Shown here: positions 21,857 to 28,538 of the stretch, one piece after another
Numbering within the stretch: the stretch's first letter is position 1
Layout of the letters: every line of letters begins with the position of its first letter
From: a virus
Direction: 5' to 3' (one strand)
DNA: 42,774 nt
IMG/VR virus record: IMGVR_UViG_3300043219_000161
Span: 1 to 42,774 of that record
Program-made: the position numbers and the translations under genes
Notes under the pieces: generated by a model
Told to the model about the DNA's origin: nothing
The model's database searches: none
The model's input: only the letters and a program-made list of their open reading frames with translations

Positions 21857-22049
21857 ATTTCTTCTCCAATATGGGAGGCTAAGAGGTTTCCCGACTGTTA
21901 GCTTTATACTCCCTGTGAATTAAATGCACTGACTGTTTGCTGATATATCGCGTTCTTTTAGATCATGACGCTTCGATCTGGTGGAGGCGTGACTGCACAG
22001 CCGCCCCCTATTTTGTGTTCTATATCTAGTCACAGTGCAAACTCATTAT
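21857..22049 (-). other. Hairpin-rich non-coding gap inside the leftward island
   Basis: This 193-base stretch has no credible gene but several inverted repeats: GGGAG-GCTAA (21873-21882) with TTAGC and CTCCC (21898-21902, 21909-21913), AGATC (21960-21964) with GATCT (21975-21979), and GTGACT (21989-21994) with AGTCAC (22028-22033) enclosing a smaller CACA/TGTG pair. It is richer in G+C than its flanks. It may be a processed intergenic RNA, a regulatory leader of the seven-plus genes downstream, or a small RNA. A tRNA is not evident. Confidence 0.4.
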
Positions 22050-22214
22050 TTAAAATGTTGTCGGTTCGCTAAAAAGCGTTTCCAATAATGTCTTTTCTTG
22101 TCTGGGCGTGAAAGAGCTTGCCTTCTTGTGTAAGTCGTCAAACTCACCATTATCAACGCAACGACTAGGGTTAAACTCTTTTGCTTGTAATTCGTTCCAA
22201 TCTTGCCCGTTCAT
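22050..22214 (-). CDS. Hypothetical protein, 54 aa
   Basis: The ATG at 22214 overlaps the previous TGA (ATGA). The product is soluble, rich in charged residues, with one Cys. The upstream AACGATCCTGAATC has only a weak ribosome-binding site, so translation may depend on coupling. No family is recognised. Confidence 0.5.
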   Translation of the reverse strand: MNGQDWNELQAKEFNPSRCVDNGEFDDLHKKASSFTPRQEKTLLETLFSEPTTF

Positions 22215-22369
22215 GATTCAGGATCGTTCAATGTTGTCGAATTAAATATCATTTTAAATTTACTATCTCTGCCTGTTTTGTGATATATGTCTCCATTTTC
22301 ACAAAGCACAACAAGGTAAGGCAATTCTGAATCAACAACCAAAGATGTTTGTATTGGCTTGCTTCTCAT
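22211..22369 (-). CDS. Hypothetical protein, 52 aa
   Basis: The ATG overlaps the previous stop (ATGA). Sequence is beta-rich (TSLVVDSELPYLVVLCENGDIYH), suggesting a small sheet with a GD turn. No family is known. It overlaps both neighbours by four bases. Confidence 0.55.
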   Translation of the reverse strand: MRSKPIQTSLVVDSELPYLVVLCENGDIYHKTGRDSKFKMIFNSTTLNDPES

Positions 22370-22539
22370 AGCCTAACCTCATTCCTTCTGTTTCTGAAGG
22401 CCTTATACTCATCTGACTCTCTAAATTTATCCTCTTCACTGACTAATACATCAACCTGATTAGCCAATGGCCGCTTATCTTGTTTAGCTAACTTCCTAAG
22501 GGTTTCTAGCGTGTTCTCGTTTACATTTAAATTACCCAT
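22366..22539 (-). CDS. Small ribbon-helix-helix-like protein, 57 aa (first gene of the leftward island)
   Basis: I take ATG 22539; a longer frame runs through the promoter region without a ribosome-binding site. The pattern MGNLNVNENTLETLRKLAKQ, then a second helix DKRPLANQVDVLVSEE, fits a ribbon-helix-helix DNA-binding fold, as in CopG/Arc-type repressors. As the first gene after the island's promoter it is a plausible autoregulator. The C-terminal tail is basic. Assignment is from fold pattern only. Confidence 0.5.
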   Translation of the reverse strand: MGNLNVNENTLETLRKLAKQDKRPLANQVDVLVSEEDKFRESDEYKAFRNRRNEVRL

Positions 22540-22570
22540 ATATTCCACTTGTTGTGTAAGACTATACATG

Positions 22571-22600
22571 AATATAGTATAAAACACAAGAACATGTAAA
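22571..22600 (-). promoter_or_regulatory. Putative promoter of the leftward island
   Basis: On the minus strand TTTACA (22600-22595) and TATATT (22576-22571) are separated by 18 bases, upstream of the ribbon-helix-helix-like gene at 22539. Both hexamers have one or two departures from consensus. The gap from 22540 to 22741 separates divergent genes, so a promoter is expected here. No rightward promoter was clearer. Confidence 0.4.
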
Positions 22601-22741
22601 GATATTTGCAATCATATAAAAACACATTAAACCATATATGTAAATTATGAATAAGGATAAAACGCTTGTGGTGTTGAATCTGTCGTGTCAGTGGCACAAA
22701 AATACGGTTTGTGACTGTATAAATCAAAAAAAGGATATTTA

Positions 22742-23422
22742 ATGAAGAGATCTATTTTTAATAGAATTATGCGTGATGCAGATGCAGGTGGAGAAGGCGG
22801 CGGCGATGCTGGCGGATCTGAAGGCAACAAAGAGCCTACTGAACTAGAGAAGTTGCTCGGTGTTAAAACCGGATTAGAAACCGATTTAGGTAAGAAGACT
22901 GGCACAATTAACCTTTTAAAAGAACATTTTGGATTGAAAGACATTCCTGCTGATCAACTTGAAGCCAAATTAGGCGAATTGAAGACAGCTAAAGAACTTG
23001 CAGATAAGACAGCTAATGACGAACGCATTAAGGGTTTGAGTGAATTAGAGCGCATTACAGAAGAGAGAGACGGACTTAAAACAGACCGAGACACTTTCAA
23101 AACTGAAAATGAAACTCTGAAGAACTCGAAAATTAAAGCAGACTTTACAGACCTTCTGAGACCTGCACTATCTAAAGCGAATGCCATTGATAATAAAATG
23201 GGTACAATTGTTAAATCGTTTTTACTTGAGAATCCAAACTTTGCCAGTATTTCGGCTAATGATTTGGGCGCTAAAGTGGAAACATGGCTCAATTTACCGG
23301 ATAATCTCGGATTTAAAAAGGCGCCTGCTGACGGCGGCGGAGGTGGTGGAGGCGGCGGAAGTGCTGTTGCAACTGGTCATACTTCAATATTAGAAGACTT
23401 AGAAAACCAAATAAAAAAATAA
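22742..23422 (+). CDS. Capsid scaffolding protein, 226 aa
   Basis: A Gly/Ala/Asp-rich N-terminus is followed by a long charged coiled coil (about 60-135) and an Ala-rich region, then a run of nine Gly near residue 198 and a C-terminal helix (ILEDLENQIKK). Such a helical, low-complexity protein directly before the major capsid gene is the usual scaffold. The C-terminal helix would bind the capsid protein. AAAAAAGGATATTTA precedes the start, which overlaps a TAA. The nine-Gly tract is encoded by GGCGGC/GGAGGT repeats. Confidence 0.8.
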   Translation: MKRSIFNRIMRDADAGGEGGGDAGGSEGNKEPTELEKLLGVKTGLETDLGKKTGTINLLKEHFGLKDIPADQLEAKLGELKTAKELADKTANDERIKGLSELERITEERDGLKTDRDTFKTENETLKNSKIKADFTDLLRPALSKANAIDNKMGTIVKSFLLENPNFASISANDLGAKVETWLNLPDNLGFKKAPADGGGGGGGGGSAVATGHTSILEDLENQIKK

Positions 23423-23436
23423 CAAAAGGATAAAAG

Positions 23437-24384
23437 ATGGCTATTACAGACACTTTCCGCGAAATCGCTCTAAAAGCTGCACCTAAGCAAGCTAAAGAGA
23501 TTGATGCGGTATCAGAAGAAGCACCAATTTTTGCAATGATGCCTATGGCACCTGCTTCTAACGGTATACAGCACGTATACGAAACTTTAAACGATGTTGA
23601 TGGCGCAAAGATTGTAGATCTTGACGCTGTTCTACCAGAAATGAATACAACCACAGAGCTTATATCTGAAGATTTGAGTGTTCTTGGTGGTATCATTAAG
23701 GTGGGAGAGGATAAAGCCCTCAAAATGGGTGGCGCTGCCGCTTACATCGCAAAGAAACTTCCTTCGATTCTTCGCAGCACAGCGCAGAACATTGAAATTT
23801 CATTCATTTATAACACAGCACTACCATACGCTAAGGCAAACAGTCGCGAGATTCTTGCTGGCGGATCAACTGCTGATAAAGAATTCTCTATCTTGTGTGT
23901 TCGTTGGATTCCAGAAGAAACCACTGGTCTTTTTGATCAAGCTGGATTTGGTAGCGGCAAAGTATTTGATGTTCAGTTTTTGAACGGCGGATCTCTTGCT
24001 AATATCTCAAATGGCTCTGGCGGTGAGATTCCAGGTTATGAAGCGCGAATTAAGAACTATCTTGGTTTCCAGCTTGCTAACCCTAGAAATGTTTCTTCTA
24101 TCCGTAACATTGACCTTGTTGCAGATGCTGGTACAGATACAGGGTTTAAGAACCTTCCTACTGAGTCTCAGATTGATGATATGTTGCTTAATGCTCGTGC
24201 AAACCCTGCAAATACATTCATGTACATGCACCCTAAAGTAGCTAACGCGCTTAATGTGTATAAAGGTGGAGCGCTTGAAATGAGCCCTACAGATCAGGAT
24301 TTCAACCGTACATTCTTTAACTGGAATGGTATTCGCATCATAACTTCTTACAACTTCTCAGAAACAGAAGCGGTAGTTTCTTAA
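23437..24384 (+). CDS. Major capsid protein, HK97-like fold probable
   Basis: At 315 aa, directly after the scaffold, with AAAAGGATAAAAG upstream, this is the best major capsid candidate. It begins MAITDTFREIALKAAPKQ, has Gly-rich turns in the middle and a long beta-rich C-terminal part. The pattern (ALKAAPKQAKEIDAVSEEAPIFAMMPM) recalls phage capsid proteins of the GP7-like group. Strong context, moderate direct similarity. Confidence 0.88.
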   Translation: MAITDTFREIALKAAPKQAKEIDAVSEEAPIFAMMPMAPASNGIQHVYETLNDVDGAKIVDLDAVLPEMNTTTELISEDLSVLGGIIKVGEDKALKMGGAAAYIAKKLPSILRSTAQNIEISFIYNTALPYAKANSREILAGGSTADKEFSILCVRWIPEETTGLFDQAGFGSGKVFDVQFLNGGSLANISNGSGGEIPGYEARIKNYLGFQLANPRNVSSIRNIDLVADAGTDTGFKNLPTESQIDDMLLNARANPANTFMYMHPKVANALNVYKGGALEMSPTDQDFNRTFFNWNGIRIITSYNFSETEAVVS

Positions 24385-24394
24385 TAAATTAATC

Positions 24395-24414
24395 GGGGCT
24401 TAGTTGCCCCTTAT
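24395..24414 (+). terminator. Terminator-like hairpin after the capsid gene
   Basis: GGGGC-TTAGTT-GCCCC followed by TTAT lies nine bases after the capsid stop. The U tract is short, so it probably attenuates rather than stops transcription, as is common after major capsid genes. Confidence 0.5.
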
Positions 24415-24431
24415 CCTATGGAGGGATAAAG

Positions 24432-24842
24432 ATGTCTTTAGATATTGAAACCACAGAAATCGGACGCGACCTAAGAAGCGCCCCAGATCAAATTTTTGCA
24501 GAGCAAATACTTACAAGTACAAGCACTGTTTCGTCAGGTGAATTTAAACTTGGTAACACAATGGGTGGAGTTGAGATTAAAATCGTTGCTACTACTGTTC
24601 ATACATTAGTTGCTGCTTTGACAATCAACCTTTTGACCTCTGCTGTAGCTGGTGGAACTAAAAACAGCACTCTCGACACTGCAACAGTTGCTTTAGGCAC
24701 TGTCACGGCGGTTGGCGATGTTCTGTATAAGTTTATCGCGCCTCGTGAAAACATCGGCGAGATTTACACACAGCTCGACCTTGTCACTACAGACAATGAG
24801 GCCGCTCTTAAAGTTGATGCATACATGGTGTTTGTAAGTTAA
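24432..24842 (+). CDS. Capsid cement-like protein (Bbp16-like), 136 aa
   Basis: Rich in Thr, Ala, Val and Gly, beta-rich, with no signal or membrane segment. It sits between the major capsid gene and head-completion genes. The pattern (SLDIETTEIGRDLRSAPDQIFAEQILTSTSTVSSG, then FIAPRENIGEIYTQLDL) fits Bbp16-type cement proteins of siphoviruses and podoviruses. It would decorate the capsid and stabilise it. Confidence 0.65.
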   Translation: MSLDIETTEIGRDLRSAPDQIFAEQILTSTSTVSSGEFKLGNTMGGVEIKIVATTVHTLVAALTINLLTSAVAGGTKNSTLDTATVALGTVTAVGDVLYKFIAPRENIGEIYTQLDLVTTDNEAALKVDAYMVFVS

Positions 24843-24846
24843 TTAT

Positions 24847-24865
24847 AGGGGCTTCGGCCCCTTTT
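24847..24865 (+). terminator. Intrinsic terminator with UUCG tetraloop
   Basis: AGGGGC (24847-24852) and GCCCCT (24857-24862) flank TTCG and are followed by TTTT (partly in the stem). A very stable tetraloop hairpin 5 bases after the cement gene. It would reduce expression of downstream tail genes relative to capsid and cement genes. Confidence 0.7.
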
Positions 24866-24878
24866 AAAAGGAATTGTT

Positions 24879-25211
24879 ATGGCTCAAACTGAAAAACAAA
24901 ATAAGGCTGAAGATCAGAAAGTAAAAGACGATGAAAAAAAGCAAAGTGTCGTTAAAGAATCTGAAGAGAAGTCAGTCAAGAATGAAGAATTGTTACTAGA
25001 GAATCAGGCGAAAGAAAAAGAAGCTGATTCAGTAAAAAAAGAAGAAAAACCAGAAGTTAAAAAAGCTGAACCAGTTAAAAGACCAAGAGTTAACGAGCTT
25101 GGGTATAGACCTGTTAGGATTTTAACACCAAGAAATATCAGTAATCAATTCCTGAATCTATATAAGATTATAGAGCGGCTTGAAACTGAAATTGCGGAAC
25201 TTAAAAAATAA
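24879..25211 (+). CDS. Lys/Glu-rich disordered protein, 110 aa
   Basis: The first 65 residues are almost wholly K, E, Q and V, with no hydrophobic core, so that part is probably disordered. The C-terminal 45 residues (VNELGYRPVRILTPRNISNQFLNLYKIIERL) hold a possible folded helix with a KTGE-like end. Its position in the head-to-tail region suggests a head or connector accessory role, unproven. AAAAGGAATTGTT precedes the start. Confidence 0.6.
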   Translation: MAQTEKQNKAEDQKVKDDEKKQSVVKESEEKSVKNEELLLENQAKEKEADSVKKEEKPEVKKAEPVKRPRVNELGYRPVRILTPRNISNQFLNLYKIIERLETEIAELKK

Positions 25212-25230
25212 GGCTCCTTCTCGGAGTCTT
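25212..25230 (+). terminator. Weak hairpin after the Lys/Glu-rich gene
   Basis: GGCTCC (25212-25217) can pair with GGAGTC (25223-25228) through one G-U pair around a short loop, followed by TT. The U tract is minimal, so any effect on transcription would be partial. Confidence 0.3.
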
Positions 25231-25237
25231 CCTGATT

Positions 25238-25702
25238 ATGGCCGATAGCATTAAAATAGACGTAAAGCAAATGATTAAGTTTGCTAAAAACATCGGTGAT
25301 ACATCGACGTTAAAGCGTATTTATAATAATGCTTTTCAGAATATGCTCGATGAGCTTTCATCTTTATCTAAAAAGAATCATGATTTTACCAGTCGTACAA
25401 AGTGGCTAGAGAACAATGTAGCAACTGAGTTACAGGATAAATTAGGGTTTGTGTTTGTAGATAGCGATGTTGTTCCGTACGCTAAATTTGTGTATGACGG
25501 GACTAACCCTCATATAATTAAAGCTAAAAACAAACAGGTGCTATCTAACGGTGAAAACTTCTTTGGTAAATCTGTGTTACATCCAGGTTACAAAGGTGAC
25601 CCATTTATCTTGAAGAATTGGCAACAACACGCTAAAAAATTAATTGACGGCTTCCTTGCTGATTTCGTCAAAGAGTATAAACTTTCGCTTAAGGTCGCAT
25701 AA
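25238..25702 (+). CDS. HK97 gp10-like head-tail joining protein, 154 aa
   Basis: The C-terminal pattern SVLHPGYKGDPFILKNWQQ is a typical gp10-like ending (HPG-x-x-x-x-P-F-x), and the helical N-terminus fits the family length. These proteins complete the tail or neck. The stop overlaps the next ATG (ATAATGG). It is in the standard order just before other connector genes. Confidence 0.7.
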   Translation: MADSIKIDVKQMIKFAKNIGDTSTLKRIYNNAFQNMLDELSSLSKKNHDFTSRTKWLENNVATELQDKLGFVFVDSDVVPYAKFVYDGTNPHIIKAKNKQVLSNGENFFGKSVLHPGYKGDPFILKNWQQHAKKLIDGFLADFVKEYKLSLKVA

Positions 25703-26157
25703 TGGCTACTATATTAGATAAATTCGACTTTGACGATTCGACCGTTAAAAAGAAAGTTGATAAAGACGGCGTAGTCACCGCAAACAATCCAGATGGTGAC
25801 AATACATATTTGATTAAAGGCGATATTAAATATGAGTATCTTTGGCGCACACTCGGAGTACTTGAGGTAGACTTAAAGCCAATTGCCGATATAAGCAACA
25901 TTGTAAAAGAAGTGCTTGTATACCATGTTTCGGCTCGTGTAGCTACCACATTGATTAAATCAACACCTGCGCCACTCAATACCAATGTTAATTATAACAT
26001 GGACGAATGGGCTATAAAGTGTAAAAAATGGCTGGCACAAGAAGAGCAATACGAGGCTCTACTGACCAAAAATGATTTTATGACTGATGCCGCTATTGAT
26101 TTAGAAGAAAACGCAAACGACGATACCAATAGATTCTTTAATGAAAGGGTATCATGA
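25702..26157 (+). CDS. Head-tail connector-like protein, 151 aa
   Basis: Sits between gp10-like and tail-terminator-like genes. It is alpha-beta with an acidic C-terminus, soluble, and of the right size for a connector (gp6/gp7-like) or neck protein. No strong motif is visible, so the role rests on context. It overlaps the next gene by four bases. Confidence 0.5.
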   Translation: MATILDKFDFDDSTVKKKVDKDGVVTANNPDGDNTYLIKGDIKYEYLWRTLGVLEVDLKPIADISNIVKEVLVYHVSARVATTLIKSTPAPLNTNVNYNMDEWAIKCKKWLAQEEQYEALLTKNDFMTDAAIDLEENANDDTNRFFNERVS

Positions 26158-26627
26158 GCACTACATACCTTAATGATTTCCGTGATGATATACAGCCACT
26201 TCTTGAAGATCTTGGCTATACTGTATTTATGCGCGAGACATACGAGGACGGGCGAATAAGTTCATTGCGTGATGACTTGGTTGATGAAACTATAACTACA
26301 GTTAGTGACGCTTATATTGCAGAGGGAGAGAGTACACCTTCTGAGCAATTCACTAGGCGCATAGGGTGGGATTCATTCCAGCAAGATCTATTTATTACAA
26401 CTATTTATGAGTACAATTTAGCTGGTTTAAAAGCTAATGCAAATGCAAGAATGCAAGAGATTGCAGATAAACTAAATGCTAACCGTCAATTAGGCGGTAA
26501 AGTCGATGACATGAGAATAGTGGGTTGTCAAAAGGGCTACACACTCGATTCAATAGATCCAGATACAACCGTAATAGGCGGACTGATAATTAAAGTAAGA
26601 ATATTTTATAAAACAAAAAAATGTTAA
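26154..26627 (+). CDS. Tail terminator-like protein, 157 aa
   Basis: Located directly before the tail tube gene, where the tail-terminator (lambda gpU-like) or tail-completion gene usually lies. The sequence shows an alpha-beta body and ends in a GGLIIKVRIFYKTKKC strand. No direct motif is diagnostic. The start overlaps the previous stop (ATGA). Confidence 0.5.
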   Translation: MSTTYLNDFRDDIQPLLEDLGYTVFMRETYEDGRISSLRDDLVDETITTVSDAYIAEGESTPSEQFTRRIGWDSFQQDLFITTIYEYNLAGLKANANARMQEIADKLNANRQLGGKVDDMRIVGCQKGYTLDSIDPDTTVIGGLIIKVRIFYKTKKC

Positions 26628-26642
26628 ACAGGAGTAATAAAC

Positions 26643-27803
26643 ATGGGCGCTAAAAGTTCAGACGTAACCAAATTATTTTTAAAAATACAAACAGGTGTAA
26701 TCTTTGAGACTCCTGACGTATTTATACCAGTCGCTGAAGGGTTTTCGAACAATCCTAATGTTGAAACAATCGCACGAACTGTTTTAACCGGTACAGGGTC
26801 AAACCTTGCTCCTGTTACAGGTCAGCGCTTTGTAGCAATGAGTTTACCTCATGAGATCACTGGTGTTGATTATTCCGCTTCTGCTGTACCTTTCATTGAT
26901 CCAGTACTTCAAGGTGTTGGAATGGTGGGGGCATTTGGTGAAGCGATCCCAGGCACTGTTACTGTAGATATTGAAATTGACGATATTATTGACGGTGTGA
27001 TATCTGGCGCGTCCGCTGTTTGTGTTGTGCCAGCTAAAATTGGCGATGTATTTATTTATGTTGACACTGTTGTGGGTGGCCCATTCCAAGCTGAGAACCT
27101 TGAAGTATCAGCGTCGGGCGTAGGAACAGCTACAGGGGCAGAAGAGCAACAATCTAGAGAGTATACATATGTTGCAAATGCCGATATTAAAAACCTTTCT
27201 GTTAGACTTGAAGAAGATTTGCAAAAAACTGAAGGCTTCGGCGGTAACTTAACAATGACACTCGAAGCTCCAGCAAGTCAGATCATGACCGCACAAATGG
27301 AGCTCCAAGCAAAGTTTAACCAGATTACAGGTGAAGACGTATTCAGAAAAGGCCCATTCGCAATGACTGATACGAGTTCATTTGTTGATAAGCAACCTCC
27401 AGTATTTGATTGTGCTCGTTTTGAAATTGATGGCGTTAATGATTTAGTCGCGGCCGGTACATTCAGCTTGGACTTTGGTGCAAATGTACAGGTTAGACCG
27501 AATGTAAACAAGTGTGACGGTGTTGAGAGTATTTTCATACCTAATCGTGAGCCTACATTCTCTTTCCGTATTGAACAACCTCTAAACACAACTTGGGAAT
27601 ATTACCAAACATGGGTAGGACAGTCTACATCGCCTTCTTACTGGCGCTATGGTGACACCCAATATAACACAATGCACATAATCATGCCAGCGCTGAAAAT
27701 CACAGCCGTGGCAAGTGCTACAGAAAACAAAATCGCATACGTTGATATTACTTGCGCCCTTACAGGTGTGAGCGACGACGATTTGAAACTTTTATTCACA
27801 TAA
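26643..27803 (+). CDS. Major tail tube protein, 386 aa
   Basis: Beta-rich, few Cys, without signal peptide, and positioned between tail-completion genes and the tail chaperone, which marks the tail tube. It is longer than the usual 150-300 aa tube proteins, so a C-terminal Ig-like or other extra domain is possible. AACAGGAGTAATAAAC precedes the ATG. Identity from order and composition. Confidence 0.7.
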   Translation: MGAKSSDVTKLFLKIQTGVIFETPDVFIPVAEGFSNNPNVETIARTVLTGTGSNLAPVTGQRFVAMSLPHEITGVDYSASAVPFIDPVLQGVGMVGAFGEAIPGTVTVDIEIDDIIDGVISGASAVCVVPAKIGDVFIYVDTVVGGPFQAENLEVSASGVGTATGAEEQQSREYTYVANADIKNLSVRLEEDLQKTEGFGGNLTMTLEAPASQIMTAQMELQAKFNQITGEDVFRKGPFAMTDTSSFVDKQPPVFDCARFEIDGVNDLVAAGTFSLDFGANVQVRPNVNKCDGVESIFIPNREPTFSFRIEQPLNTTWEYYQTWVGQSTSPSYWRYGDTQYNTMHIIMPALKITAVASATENKIAYVDITCALTGVSDDDLKLLFT

Positions 27804-27816
27804 AAAAGGAAATACC

Positions 27817-28173
27817 ATGAAACAAGACTTAGTGCCTGCTGTAGTTAAAGTTCAAACCCAAACACACCGAAAAAATGACGGTGTAGACGGGTTTGGCTCA
27901 ATTGATGAAACAAAACCATATTATGAATTAAAGAACCTGAATAAAATGGAGGGGTTACTCTTCATGGAATATTATTCAGATCGCGCACAAGCTAAAGCCG
28001 CAGGGAATGCCAATAAGGCATATGATTGCAGCGTAAAGATTTGTGTAATGTCTATTGCTAAAAAGAAAAACAATGCTAAAGATATCTGTGACCTTGAGTT
28101 TATCGATATATTTTCAGTAACAAACCAGATTATATTATTCACTCAAACATCGAGTGATCAAGAAAAAAAATAG
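27817..28173 (+). CDS. Tail assembly chaperone, G-type short form, 118 aa
   Basis: Short soluble protein just before the tape measure gene, the usual site of a lambda gpG analogue, which binds the tape measure during tail assembly. It ends in DQEKK at an A-run (28163-28170) just before its stop. The following ORF lies in the -1 frame and lacks a normal start, so this protein is probably made both alone and as a frameshifted fusion. Confidence 0.75.
   Translation: MKQDLVPAVVKVQTQTHRKNDGVDGFGSIDETKPYYELKNLNKMEGLLFMEYYSDRAQAKAAGNANKAYDCSVKICVMSIAKKKNNAKDICDLEFIDIFSVTNQIILFTQTSSDQEKK
28163..28170 (+). promoter_or_regulatory. Probable -1 programmed frameshift site (eight A's)
   Basis: GAAAAAAAATAG lies at the end of the short chaperone gene. 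An A-AAA-AAA slip by one base lets ribosomes bypass the TAG at 28171-28173 and continue ATA-GGT-GCG-TTG in the frame of the next ORF. Tail chaperones are the classic site of such shifts in long-tailed phages. A downstream hairpin is only weakly seen (GCCT/AGGC, 28182-28198). Confidence 0.7.
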
Positions 28174-28538
28174 GTGCGTTGGCCTCTTGGTATACAGGCA
28201 CTAAGCATAGTTGTAAAACCGATAATTCAAAACGTTGGGGATGCAACGAGGCCAGCGCATCAAATCAATATCAGATCCCTTGTGGGTGTTATGGTGTAGA
28301 TTTGGAGTGTGCCAATTGTAACGGATCAGGATTTTATAAACCTGAAAGATGCATAAACTATTATACGAGGGATTTAAGTGTATTTTTTGAAATGTGGAAA
28401 ATTTGGACAGACAAAAATATACTCCCTTATCCAGGTAGTTTTATGCAACAGCCTTACCTCCTATTTGAACAGTTCTCTCTATTTGAATCTCTCGTTAGTG
28501 CCTGCAATGAGTTCGAAAAGCAACATGGTGGTAATTAA
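28170..28538 (+). CDS. Tail assembly chaperone, frameshift extension (T-type)
   Basis: Read by -1 frameshift from the short chaperone; the fusion would be about 240 aa. The free ORF would have to start at a TTG (28179) that has no ribosome-binding site, which supports frameshifting. The extension is unusual in carrying a Cys-rich segment (CGCYGVDLECANCNGSG, about residue 34-50 of the extension), probably a zinc knuckle. Its end overlaps the tape measure start (TAATGG). Confidence 0.7.
   Translation: MGALASWYTGTKHSCKTDNSKRWGCNEASASNQYQIPCGCYGVDLECANCNGSGFYKPERCINYYTRDLSVFFEMWKIWTDKNILPYPGSFMQQPYLLFEQFSLFESLVSACNEFEKQHGGN

Noticed and set aside
21857-22049. A tRNA gene in the island gap
   Set aside because: No 7-bp acceptor stem with a T-loop GTTC consensus and anticodon stem could be placed; only separate hairpins were seen.
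22647-22742. A 31-codon rightward ORF whose stop overlaps the scaffold start
   Set aside because: No ribosome-binding site precedes the ATG and the region is the expected 5' leader of the scaffold; overlap alone is weak evidence.
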